Source of the DNA: Charina bottae
Taxonomy: Eukaryota; Chordata; Lepidosauria; Squamata; Charinaidae
DNA length: 64,000 nucleotides
Reading direction: 5' to 3'
Assembly: GCA_023362775.1 (NCBI GenBank)
Contig: JALMGJ010000015.1
Coordinates: forward strand, 12,349,501 to 12,413,500
Below are positions 45,984 through 56,987 of this stretch, one piece after another. The notes below the pieces were generated by a model. The model was given only the letters and a program-made list of their open reading frames with translations. It was not told where the DNA came from and ran no database searches. The position numbers and the translations under genes are program-made. The stretch's first letter is position 1; each line of letters opens with the position of its first letter.

Positions 45984-47690
45984 TTATTATTATTCTTTCA
46001 GGAAGACTCACTATCAGCACTACTGTTTGTCATTTCATTGATTCCTCTGTCAACAATACTGAACAAGTCAGGCCATGGTTATCAAACATCAAAAACATCT
46101 GCCAGGCTATCCCACCTCCTTTACATGGACGATGTGAAGCTGTATGGAAAAACACCATCTAAAATCTAATTGCTGCTCAACACTGTCCATATATACAGTC
46201 AAGCTATTGCAATGGATTTTGGACTGGACAAATGTGCCACCCTTACCATCAACAGGGGGAAAATAATAAAAACTGAAGCAATCAAGATGCCCTATGGAAA
46301 TAACATCAAGAGTCTGGATGAAGATAACTACAAATACCCGGGCATCCTTCAGGCTGACAACGTCGAGCACACTGAAGTAAAGAAGAAGGTTAGTAGTGAA
46401 TAAATCAGAAGAGTGAAGAAGATCTTAAAGTCCAAACTCAGTGGCGGAAATACCATAAAGGCGATGAACCCCTGGGCAATTCCAGTCATTAGATGTACAA
46501 CTGGAATAATAGACTGGACTCAAGCTGAACTAGAAGCCCTGGATAGGAAGACCAGAAAAGTAATGACAATGAATCATGCCCTTCATCCACACAGCGATGT
46601 TGACAGACTCTATTTATTAAGGAGCATAGGTGGGTGTGGGATATTGCAAGTATAGCAGACAGTTGAAGAAGAAAAAAAGGCATTGGAATAATATCTGAAG
46701 GACAAAGAAGAAGATGCACTGAAGCTAGTACACCATGAAGGCTTACTGAATACCAAAGACACCAAACTGGCCTATAAGAAAGACCAAATGAAGAATAGAA
46801 AAGACATGGCAAGGCAAAGTATTACATGGCCAGTACATTAAAAAAAAACCTAGCAGGCAAAGCAGATAACAACAAGGCCTGGCAATGACTAAGAGCAGAA
46901 AAGTTGAAGAGACAGAGGGGCTAATTCTGGCTGCACAAGACCAAGCCTTAAGAACAAATGCATATAAAGCCAGAATTGAGAAGACAGCAACAGGCAGCAA
47001 ATGCCATCTCTGCAAAAAAGCTGAAGAAACAGTGGACCACCTAGTTAGCTGCTGCAAGAAGATTGCAGACTGATTACAAACAACGGCAAAGTAGCAACAT
47101 TGGGGCATTGGAATATCTGCAAGAAATACCACTTGCCTGCAAGCAAGAACTGATGGGACCACAAAATAGACAAAGTAATAGAATATGAAGAAGCTAAAGT
47201 TCTGGGACTTTAGCTCTGGGACTTTAGAATTCAAATAGACAAGTGTCTGCCACACCACACCCCAGACTTAACAATTGTTGATAAGAAAGACAAAAAAGTC
47301 TGGATAGTGGACATTGCAATACCTGGAGACAGCAGAATAGAAGAGAAAGAACTGGAGAAAATCACAAAATACAAAGACCTGCAAATAGAAGTAGAGTGAA
47401 TGTGACAAAAGAATGCAAAGATAGTCCCACTAGTAATAGATGGCTTTCAAAACATCTGGAGCACCACTTGAACACCGTCGGCATTGACAAAGTCAGCATC
47501 AGTCAATTGCAAAAGGCAGCTTTACTTGGAACAGCTTACATCCTGCGACGATACTTTTAACATTATTAAACAACAACATCTGCCTATCCCAGATCCTTGG
47601 GAAGGACCCGATAGGTGGACAAAAATGCCAGATCCAGTCTAAACATCTGGCTGACTGTGCAATCAACCACAATAATTTGATGCAATGACT
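45984..47690 (+). mobile_element. R4-clade non-LTR retrotransposon, 5'-truncated and decayed
   Basis: RT motifs appear in broken frames: 'GDSLSALLFVISLIPLS'-like text at 46000-46060 and the catalytic block 'HLLYMDDVKLYGK' at about 46110-46150, then 'FGLDKCATLTINRGK', 'YKYPGILQAD' and 'ALDRKTRKVMTMNHALHP…DVDRLYL' (46413-46655). Downstream comes a C-x2-C…H-x4-C knuckle (46980-47060) and a restriction-like endonuclease core 'PDLTIVDKKDKKVWIVDIA' (about 47265-47325). The order RT, zinc knuckle and restriction-like endonuclease, without AP endonuclease, defines the R2/R4 type. The 3' end is uncertain (47575-47690). Several stops and shifts make it inactive. Confidence 0.82.
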
Positions 47691-49090
47691 TATGCCAGGC
47701 TAGCAGAGAAATGAGTTAGGCTTCAGTTTAATGTAAAGGCTCCTGATTAATGTATAAATGTGTGTATGATTAAGAATGCAACTGGAATCAAAAGGCTGTG
47801 GGTTAAAGAATGCAGTTCTATCATTCTTCTCCTTCAAGTCTAAAGTGACAAAAGTAGTTAAAAAAACATGAAAAATGTTAGGAAAAGTTTAAAACAGATG
47901 CCACTTGAGAGAATGGCAATGTATTACATTGTCTGTGGATCAGTCAAATTCTATGCAGCAATGTGTTACTAAATGAGGGGTGTTGGTTCTAATGTTTGTT
48001 TTAGCAACACTCTTTTGGTTTTTTAAAAAATATATATTTTTTAAAAAATTGAACTATTTACACCCCCACTTTTCTCTTTGAGAAAAGCTCATAACATAGA
48101 CACATTCAGAAATCCTAAGAGAATGCTGTCATTCCAATTTTAACACAAAACATTTATTTGGGCTTGATTTGGGCAGATTTGGGAGACATCCAGAGTACTT
48201 TTTTTTCCCTAAAAAAACTGGGGGAATAATATAATATATAAAGCAAACTAAGAGGAGGAAGAAAAATACTTGTAGTACCAGTTTTTAGGAACTACTTAAA
48301 AACAGAGAGAGGGAGCTCAGGAATGTTCACCAAATTGATTAGAGTTGAATAAGTGCCCATTTCATCTCATATGCAAATATAGACAGCCACCCACTCTTTA
48401 TAAAATAAAGCCACCCATGCTTAAGCAGTTCCAAGGAATTCTCTAGCCTACCCAGAAATGGATAAGAAATCCTGTCTACCAACAGATGAAAAGATATCTT
48501 GGACCTGGTATTCATCAACATTGCCTTTTTGCCATTTTTATTAAACTCAAAATATGCATCAGTAACTTATTTTGATAAGGGAAAAATGCAAATGAACTTA
48601 AAGAAATCAAGTCAGAGGCAAATTGCCCATGTCCTAATGCCAGAATTAATTTTAGATCTTTTGTTTGGTTGAAGTTGTTTTCTCATTAAACTAGAATTCA
48701 AGAAGGGTGGAACGCAAAGCAGACTAAACTCGCAACCGAAAAAAGTAAAAGGAGAGGAAAATCCATTTATCCTTCTTCTTGCTTAAAGCTTCCACCTCTT
48801 GTCAATTTCACATATGTTCGCCCATTCCATCTGTTTTGTCTTGCTCCTGCGTTAATCTGTCATGTATTGTAATGCATATTTTGAATCTATTTTCTCTAAA
48901 TCATTTAGTGGTTCCTAAATGCCTTTTGATACCAGTTTAAGCTGAGAACTGCCTCTGAACACTCAGGAAACACGAAATCCTGTGCATCACTGAGTTCCAG
49001 CTTGAACAACCTAACAACCTAACATGGTTGGGTTGTTGCACTGGAACTAAATAGAGCCGGGTTCTGACCCCACTCAACCATGCAGACTGC
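47691..49090. other. Non-coding unique DNA
   Basis: No gene or repeat recognised. The stretch 48540-48720 has long low-repetition text with an octamer-like ATGCAAAT and AATTAATT motifs and may be a conserved non-coding element; this is only an impression. Confidence 0.45.
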
Positions 49091-49300
49091 TAGTGACACA
49101 AGGCTGGGCCCTACCTTGCAGTCCACCCTACCTCACATCTTGTTTGTGAGAATAGAAGTTCCAGACAGGCATGGGGCCAAGATACCTGAGGGACCGTCTT
49201 ATCCCCATAACATCGACCCGCCCCACCCGATCATTCAGAGAGGGCTTGCTACGGACCCCATCAATAAGGGAACTTCATCTAGTGGGGTCCAGGAGGCGGG

Positions 49301-49548
49301 TGTCCTGACTACGGGTGCAGGAAAAACACGCTGAGACTTGAGATCAAAGTTCTGATGTTTATTCTCCTGCCACCTAAACAGAATCCAGCTACACTGAAAC
49401 AACTTGGCACTGCCCAAAGATAGAGTCCTCAATCTAGGGCGGGGCTTTCTTGAGCCTCTTGGGAGGGAAACACAGAGTCTCAGTACTACGCATGCGTTTC
49501 CCTTCCTGGAGGGAGCCCCCTCCATCTCCACCCATTATCTCCCTGACA
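49301..49548 (-). mobile_element. Solo LTR (248 bp) inserted in the L2 element
   Basis: The segment begins TGTCCTGAC and ends CCCTGACA, i.e. TG…CA termini with inverted TGTC/GACA, and is flanked by GCGGG on both sides (49296-49300, 49549-49553), a 5-bp duplication typical of retroviral integration. Removing it restores continuous L2 text. On the minus strand AATAAA lies about 60 bases before the end, so the LTR is antisense. It is unrelated by eye to the 906-bp LTRs. Confidence 0.78.
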
Positions 49549-50107
49549 GCGGGCCTTCTCTGCAGTGGCACCCACCCTTTGGAATATCTTGCCCCCAGAG
49601 TTGAGGCGGGTTTCCTTCCTCCCGGCCTTCCGGAAAGATCTGAAAACCTGGTGCTGCCGCCTAGCGTGGGACGGGAAAGGTAATAGCTCCTCCTTGGGGT
49701 AGTTAGTATCATAATGCCCTCCCCATTGTTTGAGATCGATTCGCCAGATTGGATTTTATATTTATTATTTATTTTTTACTTTATTTTAACGTATTTATAC
49801 CCCGCCTATCCCCTCCCTAGACGGAGGGCTCTAGGCGGCTTACAATCATTGAAATACATATATTATACATCATATATTTAACAATGTTATAATTACCGTG
49901 CGTTAGGGAGGGGGTAAGGGAACCGACTCTTCTTCCGCAGGCATCGGACTACATGCCCCAGAATGCCTCGCTTCCGAGCCAGCTGCTGACGTCCAGGAAG
50001 TTGTCATCAGGATCCGCCGTCCTCCGCCGTTATCCACGGGAATCAACCAGGTCTTCTTTTCGGTTTGAGGACGACCCCCGACAGGACGCCAGCAAATTGC
50101 CCCACGT

Positions 50108-50270
50108 GAGTGGTACCCATTTATCTACTTGCCTTAGCTTTCGAATTGCTGGGTTGGCAGAAGCTGGGGCTAGTGATGAGAGCTCACCTCACCACGTGGA
50201 TTCGAACCGCCGACCTTATGGTCGGCAGACTAACAGCTCAGCGGTTTAACCTGCTGAGCTACCGTGCCCC
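50108..50270 (-). mobile_element. Partial Sauria-type SINE, diverged
   Basis: Antisense copy with 'GGTACCCATTTATCTACTTG', 'TTTCGAATTGCTGGGTTGGCAGAAGCTGGGGCTAGTG' and the tRNA-like head '…GAGCTACCGTGCCCC'. The 3' third is absent or replaced. Several differences from the other copies suggest an older subfamily. Confidence 0.8.
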
Positions 50271-50435
50271 TTTATTGATATCATATTAATAATTTGTAAT
50301 TTTATACTTGTATTTTGGTCTTAATTTTTGTTGTAAGCCGCCCAGAGTCCCCCGTTTGGGGGAGATGGGCAGTCATATCAATTGAAATAATAAATAAAAT
50401 AAATAAATAAACTTGCTGCATAAATAAATAAATAA

Positions 50436-52452
50436 ATATTAGTCGAGGATGTGTGAACCAAATCACTTAAGACATGTTAGAGTTCCCAAAGACCAAATTC
50501 TGCAGACATGTTCAAGAGAGCTGTTCCTTCTGCCAAGGAAAGGATTCAAATTCTTACTCCCGTTGTTAAAATAATTGAATGTACTTTGCTGGTTATGGTT
50601 AATTTCTGATCAATTATATACTGAACACTAACTACAATTTTGGTAATTCCTTTGTCCACTCACTGATATTATATTTCTATATCAACTTTTTTTTCCTCCT
50701 CCTCCTCCTCCATTAAAAACAAAAACCAAACTCCGCAAGAGGGAAAAAAAGAAAAGGATCTTGAAGCTTCTCTCCCACTATCTACCCCAGCCCTGAAATT
50801 GCATCTTAATGTGGTATTATTTTAGAAAGACAAGATTAGACTCGTGGAAGGCAACGTGGACGAGAACGATCAGCACACAACTCACTTCCATTCTAATAAG
50901 TGCTTATTAAGACATAGGCAGCCTTTAGATTATTTTAACATTATTATTGTGCATTGGTATTTATAAGACTCAGTTATGTCTATAGCATTAAGTGAGGTTG
51001 TCGCAAGCAACCCACTGAGCAGTATTACCAAAATGAAATGCTGAATCTAATAACATCCATGGGCCTTATCATACAATTAGCATAACTCTGGGTAATCATG
51101 GAAGCAGAACAATGTTGCAACTGACCCATTATCAAGGCAATGATATTTTACATGGAAATGAAATAAATCTGCAGCCCACAGAGTGGGAAAGCACCCTCCC
51201 TGTCTCATAATTGTTGGTTTGCAGAGGAGCACCTGGAAATGAAGTTCTGTCTTGTGTTTTGGTTTGATTTTATGTATTTATTATGTATTTATCTTTTCAT
51301 TTTTGTTCCAGCAAGACACTGAGTCTGAGTAGGAAAAAAAAGAAACCACTCTATATTTCTTGCTGAAATGCAAATACGTGCATCAGCAGAAATTATGTCA
51401 TGGGACAAGGACATTCTTTCAATTCTGTAATATGTGATGACGTTTTTTCCCCTCCTTAATAGACATATGGTGTCAGATTCCTCAACTATACTTAGAAATA
51501 TCATGATATATCACATTACAAAGATTAGACAAAAGAGAGGTACAGAAGAAATGTAGATGCTGATATCACAGATTCCCACAAACACCTCTTCTACCTCCAA
51601 CACACAAAACATGGATAACAAAATATTTTTTTATTTTATTTTTTTTACAGAATGAGTGATACTTGCTTTGGAATACTGCTAGATTTACAGTTGTCTAGTC
51701 TTCATTATTTTGCATTCTACTCCTTTTATCTGCAAAATACTTTTGGTTTATCTATGTATGTGGATTTTTTTCTCTTCCTCTCTATTTGTATGCATGTGTG
51801 TGTATGTATACATACACATGCATACACATAGAAAGAGAAAAAAATCCACATACATACAGTAGATGTATGTATGTGTGTGTGTATACACACACACACACGC
51901 ATGCATCCAAGGAAACTCACGCATGCACACACACATATACAAATGTAGGTTAAAGCTTTGCTACATGGGAGATAAAAAAACATGCATCTCTGATGTGCCT
52001 CTCACCCAGAGACTTGGGTCATGGTAAAAAATGTCAAAAGAAGCTTGTGAATGGCAAGGAACCCTTTGCGCTTTTTGCCATTCAGATGCTCTCAAATCTC
52101 AGTTCATATTTTCTGAGCTGACCCTTTGTTTGGCTCAAGCGGCCTGAGGCAAGTTTTCTCAAGTTAGGCAGAGAATCGGACTATATTTGTTGATAATAAG
52201 GTTGAAGCTGATATAAGAAACAACGGTAGCTGTGTTTGAACAGATGAAGTATGGGATGTTAAAGGCAAATGAGAGGGGCAAATAGAGGAGGATAGAATAA
52301 CAATTGTTTTGGTTTTTGGTTTGGTTTGGTTGTTTGCAGCACAGGGTGAGGGGGGGTTCACAATCAAAAAAGCAAACAGAGTATTATACAAGCTGGTGGG
52401 AATGTTTGAAACTACAGATTCTAGGAACATCCACCCTAGATTTCGGTTATAT
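50436..52452. other. Non-coding DNA with one palindrome
   Basis: No gene recognised. 50820-51230 has complex non-repetitive text of the sort seen in conserved non-coding DNA. The palindrome at 51753-51910 is listed separately. Confidence 0.45.
51753..51910. repeat. Imperfect palindromes with (TG)n/(CA)n arms
   Basis: GTATGTGGATTTTTTTCTCT…GTATGCATGTGTGTGTATGTATAC (from 51754) is followed by its near-complement ATACATACACATGCATACACATAGAAAGAGAAAAAAATCCACATACATAC (to about 51857), arms of about 50 bp with small indels around a GTATAC centre. A second, smaller palindrome, GTATGTGTGTGTGTATACACACACACACAC, follows to 51898. Confidence 0.85.
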
Positions 52453-52506
52453 TTACTCTCTGTTGGGCAGCGTTGAGTTTCAGGATTTAGTGACCTTGGT
52501 CTAGGC

Positions 52507-53197
52507 CAGGTGGTCGGCAAACTTTTTATGCCGGGAGCCATTTTGGCATGCTCGTGCACATTTTGAAATGCTCGAGAGCCAGGGGGCGGGGTTTGCGGGC
52601 GGGGGCCAATTGCGCGGAAGGGAGTGCGGTAACGCTCAGTTTTGACTTACCTTGGCGGGGCAAAGAAGAACCGATTGGCGACGGGAGATTTCGGGGCGGC
52701 CAGACGCGGGACCTTTCTTTTTTGCCGCGATGCCACAAGTCGGATAAATACGAGGAGAGGGCGGAGGGGGAAGGGAGGGGATCAGAGCCCGCCGCCCTCG
52801 GAGGCTCCCCCAGGAGGGGAGCGGGCGAGGGTTGGAGACCCCAAACGCTCAGCGGAGGAACGAGGGAAGCGCGTTTCTCCTCCGCATTTCTCCTCCTCCT
52901 CCTCCTCCGCAGCTGAGCGAGGCCCCGCGCCGGTCTTTTTTTCGCGCCTCTGGGTAGCAGGGCCAATCGGGCTTCACCTTGTTCAGCCCGCCTCTCTGCT
53001 CCCCTTTGGCGCGCGCTGATTGGTGGAGGCGTCCTTCCTTCTGAGCCTCCACCAATCAGCGTCTGTTTCTTCCCCAGGGTTCCCTCTGCTTCCGGAGACC
53101 GGCTTTCCAGATGTCGGGCGGCAGACAGAGAGAGAGAGCCAGAGCCGAGGGGCCAAAGAGCCAGATCTGGCTCGCGAGCCGCCATTTCTGACCCTTG
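52507..53197. mobile_element. hAT-type element, GC-rich, 691 bp, nested in the Penelope-like element
   Basis: Starts CAGGTGGTCGGCAAACTTTT and ends GCCGCCATTTCTGACCCTTG; GTCTAGGC flanks both sides exactly (52499-52506, 53198-53205). Near the right end is GATCTGGCTCGCGAGCCGCC, a motif I know from hAT ends. The interior is strongly GC- and CpG-rich, with an inverted pair around CTGATTGGTGGAGGC…GCCTCCACCAATCAG (53017-53060), including CCAAT-type boxes in both directions. The long open frame on the minus strand (53227-52526) is a by-product of GC content and shows no transposase motif. Confidence 0.88.
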
Positions 53198-53476
53198 GTC
53201 TAGGCAACAGATTTCCTGATGTTTCACTGGGAACTGGAGCTGGCATCTTTAGAGGCAACTGAGGCAGGGTCAGCTGGCCAGAAGTGAGATCATCTGGTTA
53301 TAAAGACAGGAGCCCAGTCAGTCCCTGCTCAGTTGTACAGCAGACCACCTTGCCTCTGAAGATGTCAGCCCAATTGCCAGCGAAAGGTCAGGAAATCTGT
53401 TTAGACCACGGTCACTAAACTCTGAAGTTCAACACTGCCCAACAGATACTGGCCATGAAAGACTACACCAGTATAT

Positions 53477-53803
53477 AAAGGTTCCCCCTGCACATTTGTG
53501 CAGTCGTGCCCGACTCTAGGGGCTGGTGCTCATCTCCGTTTCTTAGCCGAAGAACCAGCGTTGTCCGAAGACGCTTCCACTGTCATGTGGCCGCATGACG
53601 CACGTGGAAGGCTGTTACCTACCCACCAAAGTGGTACCTATTCATCTACTTGCATTTGCATTCTTTCGAATTGCTAGGTTGGCAAGAGCTGGAGCTAGTG
53701 AGGGAGCTCACTCCACACACAGGGCTAGGGATTCGAACCTCCGAACTTGCGATCTTCCGATCGACAAGCCTGGTGTCTTACCCGCTGAGCCACCACGCCC
53801 CTG
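53477..53803 (-). mobile_element. Sauria-type SINE nested in the Penelope-like element
   Basis: Antisense copy between TACACCAGTATAT at 53464-53476 and 53804-53816, a 13-bp duplication. Body and head are complete. Confidence 0.93.
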
Positions 53804-53827
53804 TACACCAGTATATTACTCTCTGTT

Positions 53828-55299
53828 TATTTATTACATTATTATTGATGAAGTTTGTGTGTGATTTTCGTATTCCTAGCATATCCCCCATAACTGAACA
53901 GATAAAACATTTCAATTCAGCTGCTAAAGTCGACACTGAGGAGGTACAATGACCAATAGTCCAAGTCTCAAGGTCTAGCTGAAGAGGAATGACTTGACCC
54001 TTGGGCACGTGGGTGCTAACTGCAACTCCTGAAGGAATGACCCATTGTTCAAGACAGCACCAGCAACAGTGGGCCTTTGAAATTCTCCAGTGGACACATT
54101 TCTACAAAGGAAGGACTAACAGCAACCCTGGCAATAAGAATAATGTTAAAGGCTCATGGGAGGAGTTTGTTTATGGTCTTCCTTTGGGTTTTATCTGAAA
54201 AGTAGAAAGGCTGCAGACTATAGGCAAGATATTTGTACCCTGAAAGTCTGGACATTTGTCCACACTCCTCAGCCACTTCGTCACTCAATAACTGTGAGGA
54301 TGCAATGTCCCAGCCAAGAGAATTTAACGGATGTCCTCCTCTCCTTTGGCAAACAATTCAAAAGCAAATTTTCTTTTATCAAATTGAAGGAAAACTGGAA
54401 GTGAATATGCTGGAGAATTTTACTGCCAGCGTCAGTTGTCAGCATGAATGAACCCTTGTAAGATTAAAGATGGTTCCAGCTGTTCTTGCTCTACCAGTAA
54501 GCAAAAGGAGGCAAGCACCTCAGGCACTAACTTCTGAAGGACAACAGACTCTGTCTTTCAGAACAAATCTCCCACCCACTAAATCTCATTTCTGCCATAA
54601 ATGAAAAACTTACTTGCCCAAACTATCCCTGCATTTCCTCTGTCTGCCTTTCTCCAGCTGCCCAAATAATTGTATCTTCATTGCTATCATTTCTGTGGAT
54701 TTTGGGGTAGATTTTTAGTGCAAAGTGGCTTCATATTTATTTTTAAGGGAAACTGACAAATGGTTCCTATAAAGAAATGAATAACGGGAATGCAAACATC
54801 TCTGATCTCAGGGGTAAGCAACTTTCTCTTTTTCTGTTAAGGATCTCTTCCCTCAGGGGCAATCTTTTAGGATTTCATGGAAGGTGGGGCTGAAGCAAGG
54901 ACTGGGTGAGGATTCCTCTCACTATGACTTTTCTTCTCTTTATGAAATCCTGTTCTCTCTCCCAAAGCGAGAAGAAGGTTGAGGAGAAGCTCAGCTAGTT
55001 CTTCCCAGTTCTTGAATGGCAGAAGGACAGAAATCAAATGAAATTAGATGGAGGATTCCATGAAAGGATGTTGTAGGCTGCCTGTGGCCCATCTCTGTTT
55101 TAAGTGACAAAGGATCCTTAAAAAATAGAGTTCCTAGTCATGCAAAGAGTTCTACTCATGTTCAGTCAGGCTGAAGACCCTTACAGTCTTCCCTGATTAA
55201 CAGGAAAGGACTGTGATACCAGCCTTTGAAGGAAATGGGATATCGTAAGAATGTGATCTCAGAATATCTGGGTGACCTGGTCCACCATTCTGTTTCTAC
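53828..55299. other. Non-coding DNA, nothing recognised
   Basis: Open frames at 54156-54451 and others overlap in different frames with no domain support. Confidence 0.5.
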
Positions 55300-55726
55300 A
55301 GTTGAGAAACATGATGAGTCCAAACAATACATCATTCCAATAGCATCTTTTCACTTGAGTTCTCCAGAAGTCGGCATTCAGAAACATACTGTGTTTGATA
55401 TCAGGGCTAAAGGGATTCCTAAATCCCTATTTATCCCTACAAACTGTGGCAATCTAATTCCATGGTGTATTCCAGGGATTTGGCAACTTCCAGTCAGAAG
55501 AGGCACTAATGAGAGGGGTGGGCAAATCAGCCTTTTATGATTACCTTAATAAAATTGTGAGGAACCTGGGGAAAGAATGTTGATCTGAGAATCTCCAAAG
55601 AAGGAAGGAAGGAAGGAAGGAAGGAAGGAAGGAAGGAAGGAAGGAAGGAAGGAAGGAAGGAAGGAAGGAAGGAAGGAGCATTCTATTATTCTATTCAACC
55701 TTTTATTGTGCCTACTATAATTACTG
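55300..55726 (+). repeat. Left arm of a ~425-bp inverted duplication
   Basis: From 'GAGAAACATGATGAGTCCAAAC' to 'GTGCCTACTATAATTACT', this arm matches the reverse complement of 56562-56987 with roughly one difference in 15-20 bases. The pair shares unique text as well as a GGAA repeat at the same internal position (55601-55677). A 104-codon open frame (55226-55540) overlaps the arm's start; I do not recognise its product. Confidence 0.88.
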
Positions 55727-55739
55727 TAAAACTATTTTG

Positions 55740-55740
<1 letters not shown>

Positions 55741-55782
<42 letters not shown>
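55741..55782. repeat. (AAT)n microsatellite
   Basis: About 14 AAT units just beyond the left arm. Confidence 0.95.
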
Positions 55783-55784
<2 letters not shown>

Positions 55785-55789
55785 AAGCA

Positions 55790-56561
55790 GCAGCCAAATA
55801 CTGTAGTAAACAAACAAACAAACAAATGTTGTCATTGTGATGAGGCATATTTTGGAAGCAAATGTACATTCCTCTTATAATGGAATTCACATTCACTTTT
55901 TTAGGCACAGATCACATTAACTGTGGATTTCATCATTCTGTGTTAGAGTAAAGAAGGAGCTGGTAAATTCGTGCATGTCAAAACTTGCCTTGTTTGTGCT
56001 TTACTGGTTTCTTCATTACTAGCTCTCAAAATCTTCAATTATTTTACATGCCCAAACTCCTTGGCAGGATTTCAGAAATAAGACACTGACAGTGCAATGG
56101 AAAAATCCATCATATCATCCACAGCAACATTGCAAACTCTACTTGGCTGCCTGTTCTTACCACAACCAGTTTGTTATCAAAAGCTTTCCGTAGTAGGATT
56201 GGGTTGCATTTGTTGGCTAAGTATCAGGGAGCCAAAGGCTTAAGACTGAATCATACGGAATCAAATGTTTGGCAGTTCAGCATTCAGTGATGAGCTGAAG
56301 CAGTATAATCCTTTATGGTTTATGTAACATGAAATTAATCAAGAATTAGGTTTGATGCAATTTTTTGCCATCAAGAAGGCTGGTACAACAGCACCAAATA
56401 GGTGTCTGCTCTCACTAGATTTCCATGTTTCTCTCTAATATCAAAGCATTGTGTGACCAATGTGCTATTCACTGAAATGTGATTTTTGAATGCAAGCACC
56501 TAAAGTTACTGATGCATCTGGGCGAGTTTCTGTCCTAATGTCTCTGTCATAATGTGTATTA
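55790..56561. other. Spacer between the inverted arms, non-coding
   Basis: Starts with a few CAAA units (55808-55826); nothing else recognised. Confidence 0.5.
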
Positions 56562-56987
56562 AGTAATTATAATAGGTACAATAAAAGGTTGAATAGTATA
56601 ATAGAATGCTCCTTCCTTCCTTCCTTCCTTCCTTCCTTCCTTCCTTCCTTCCTTCCTTCCTTCTTTCCTGTGGTGGAGATTCTCAGACCAACATTCTTTC
56701 TCCAGGTTCCTCACAATTTTATTAAGGAAATCATAAAAGGCTGATTTGCCCACCTCTCTCATTAGCGCCTCTTCTGATTGGATGTTGCGGAATCCCTGGA
56801 ATATACCATGGAATTAATCTGCCACAGCTTGCAGGGAGAAATAGGGATTTAGGAATCCCTTTAGCCCTGATATCAAAGACAGTATGTTTCTGAATTTCTG
56901 AATACCGATTTCTGGAGAACTCAAGTGAAAATGTGCTATTGGAATGATGTCTCGTTTGGACTCATCACGTTTGACCACAACTTTCTC
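56562..56987 (-). repeat. Right arm of the ~425-bp inverted duplication
   Basis: Reverse complement of the left arm, with TTCC units at 56611-56666 matching its GGAA block. The minus strand is open for 67 codons (56762-56559), with 'MREVGKSAFYDFLNKIVRN' running into the GGAA repeat; in the left arm the same text is in a different frame or stopped, so coding function is doubtful. Confidence 0.88.

Larger units (their letters stand above)
49100..50435 (+). mobile_element. L2-type LINE 3' region, split by later insertions
   Basis: Sense L2 text runs 'CCTGAGGGACCGTCTTATCCCCATAACATCGACCCGCCCCACCCGATCATTCAGAGAGG…GGGGTCCAGGAGGCGGG' to 49300 and resumes after a 248-bp insertion with 'GCGGGCCTTCTCTGCAGTGGCACCCACCCTTTGGAATA…' to about 49760. 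After a further ~510 bp of foreign repeat DNA (an antisense L2 end at 49755-49870, unassigned GC-rich sequence and a Sauria SINE), the 3' end follows: 'TTGTAAGCCGCCCAGAGTCCCCCGTTTGGGGGAGATGGGCAGTC…AATAAATAAAATAAATAAATAAA'. The upstream limit is uncertain. Confidence 0.75.
52465..53815. mobile_element. Penelope-like inverted-repeat element, hosting two later insertions
   Basis: TTACTCTCTGTT at 52453-52464 and 53816-53827 is a perfect 12-bp target duplication around the whole composite. Without the two later insertions (52507-53197 and 53477-53803, each with its own target duplication) the element is about 300 bp. Its left arm (GGGCAGCGTTGAGTTTCAGGATTTAGTGACC…, then AACAGATTTCCTGATGTTTCACTGGGAACTGGAGCTGGCATCTTTAGAGGCAA at 53206-53260) is an inverted copy of the right arm (TTGCCTCTGAAGATGTCAGCCCAATTGCCAGCGAAAGG…CACTGCCC at about 53350-53443). 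The right arm again extends past the inverted part. Confidence 0.75.

Noticed and set aside
52526..53227. 233-codon minus-strand open frame
   Set aside because: It lies in and just beyond the GC-rich hAT element, where stop codons are rare. It crosses the element boundary and has no transposase or other motif.
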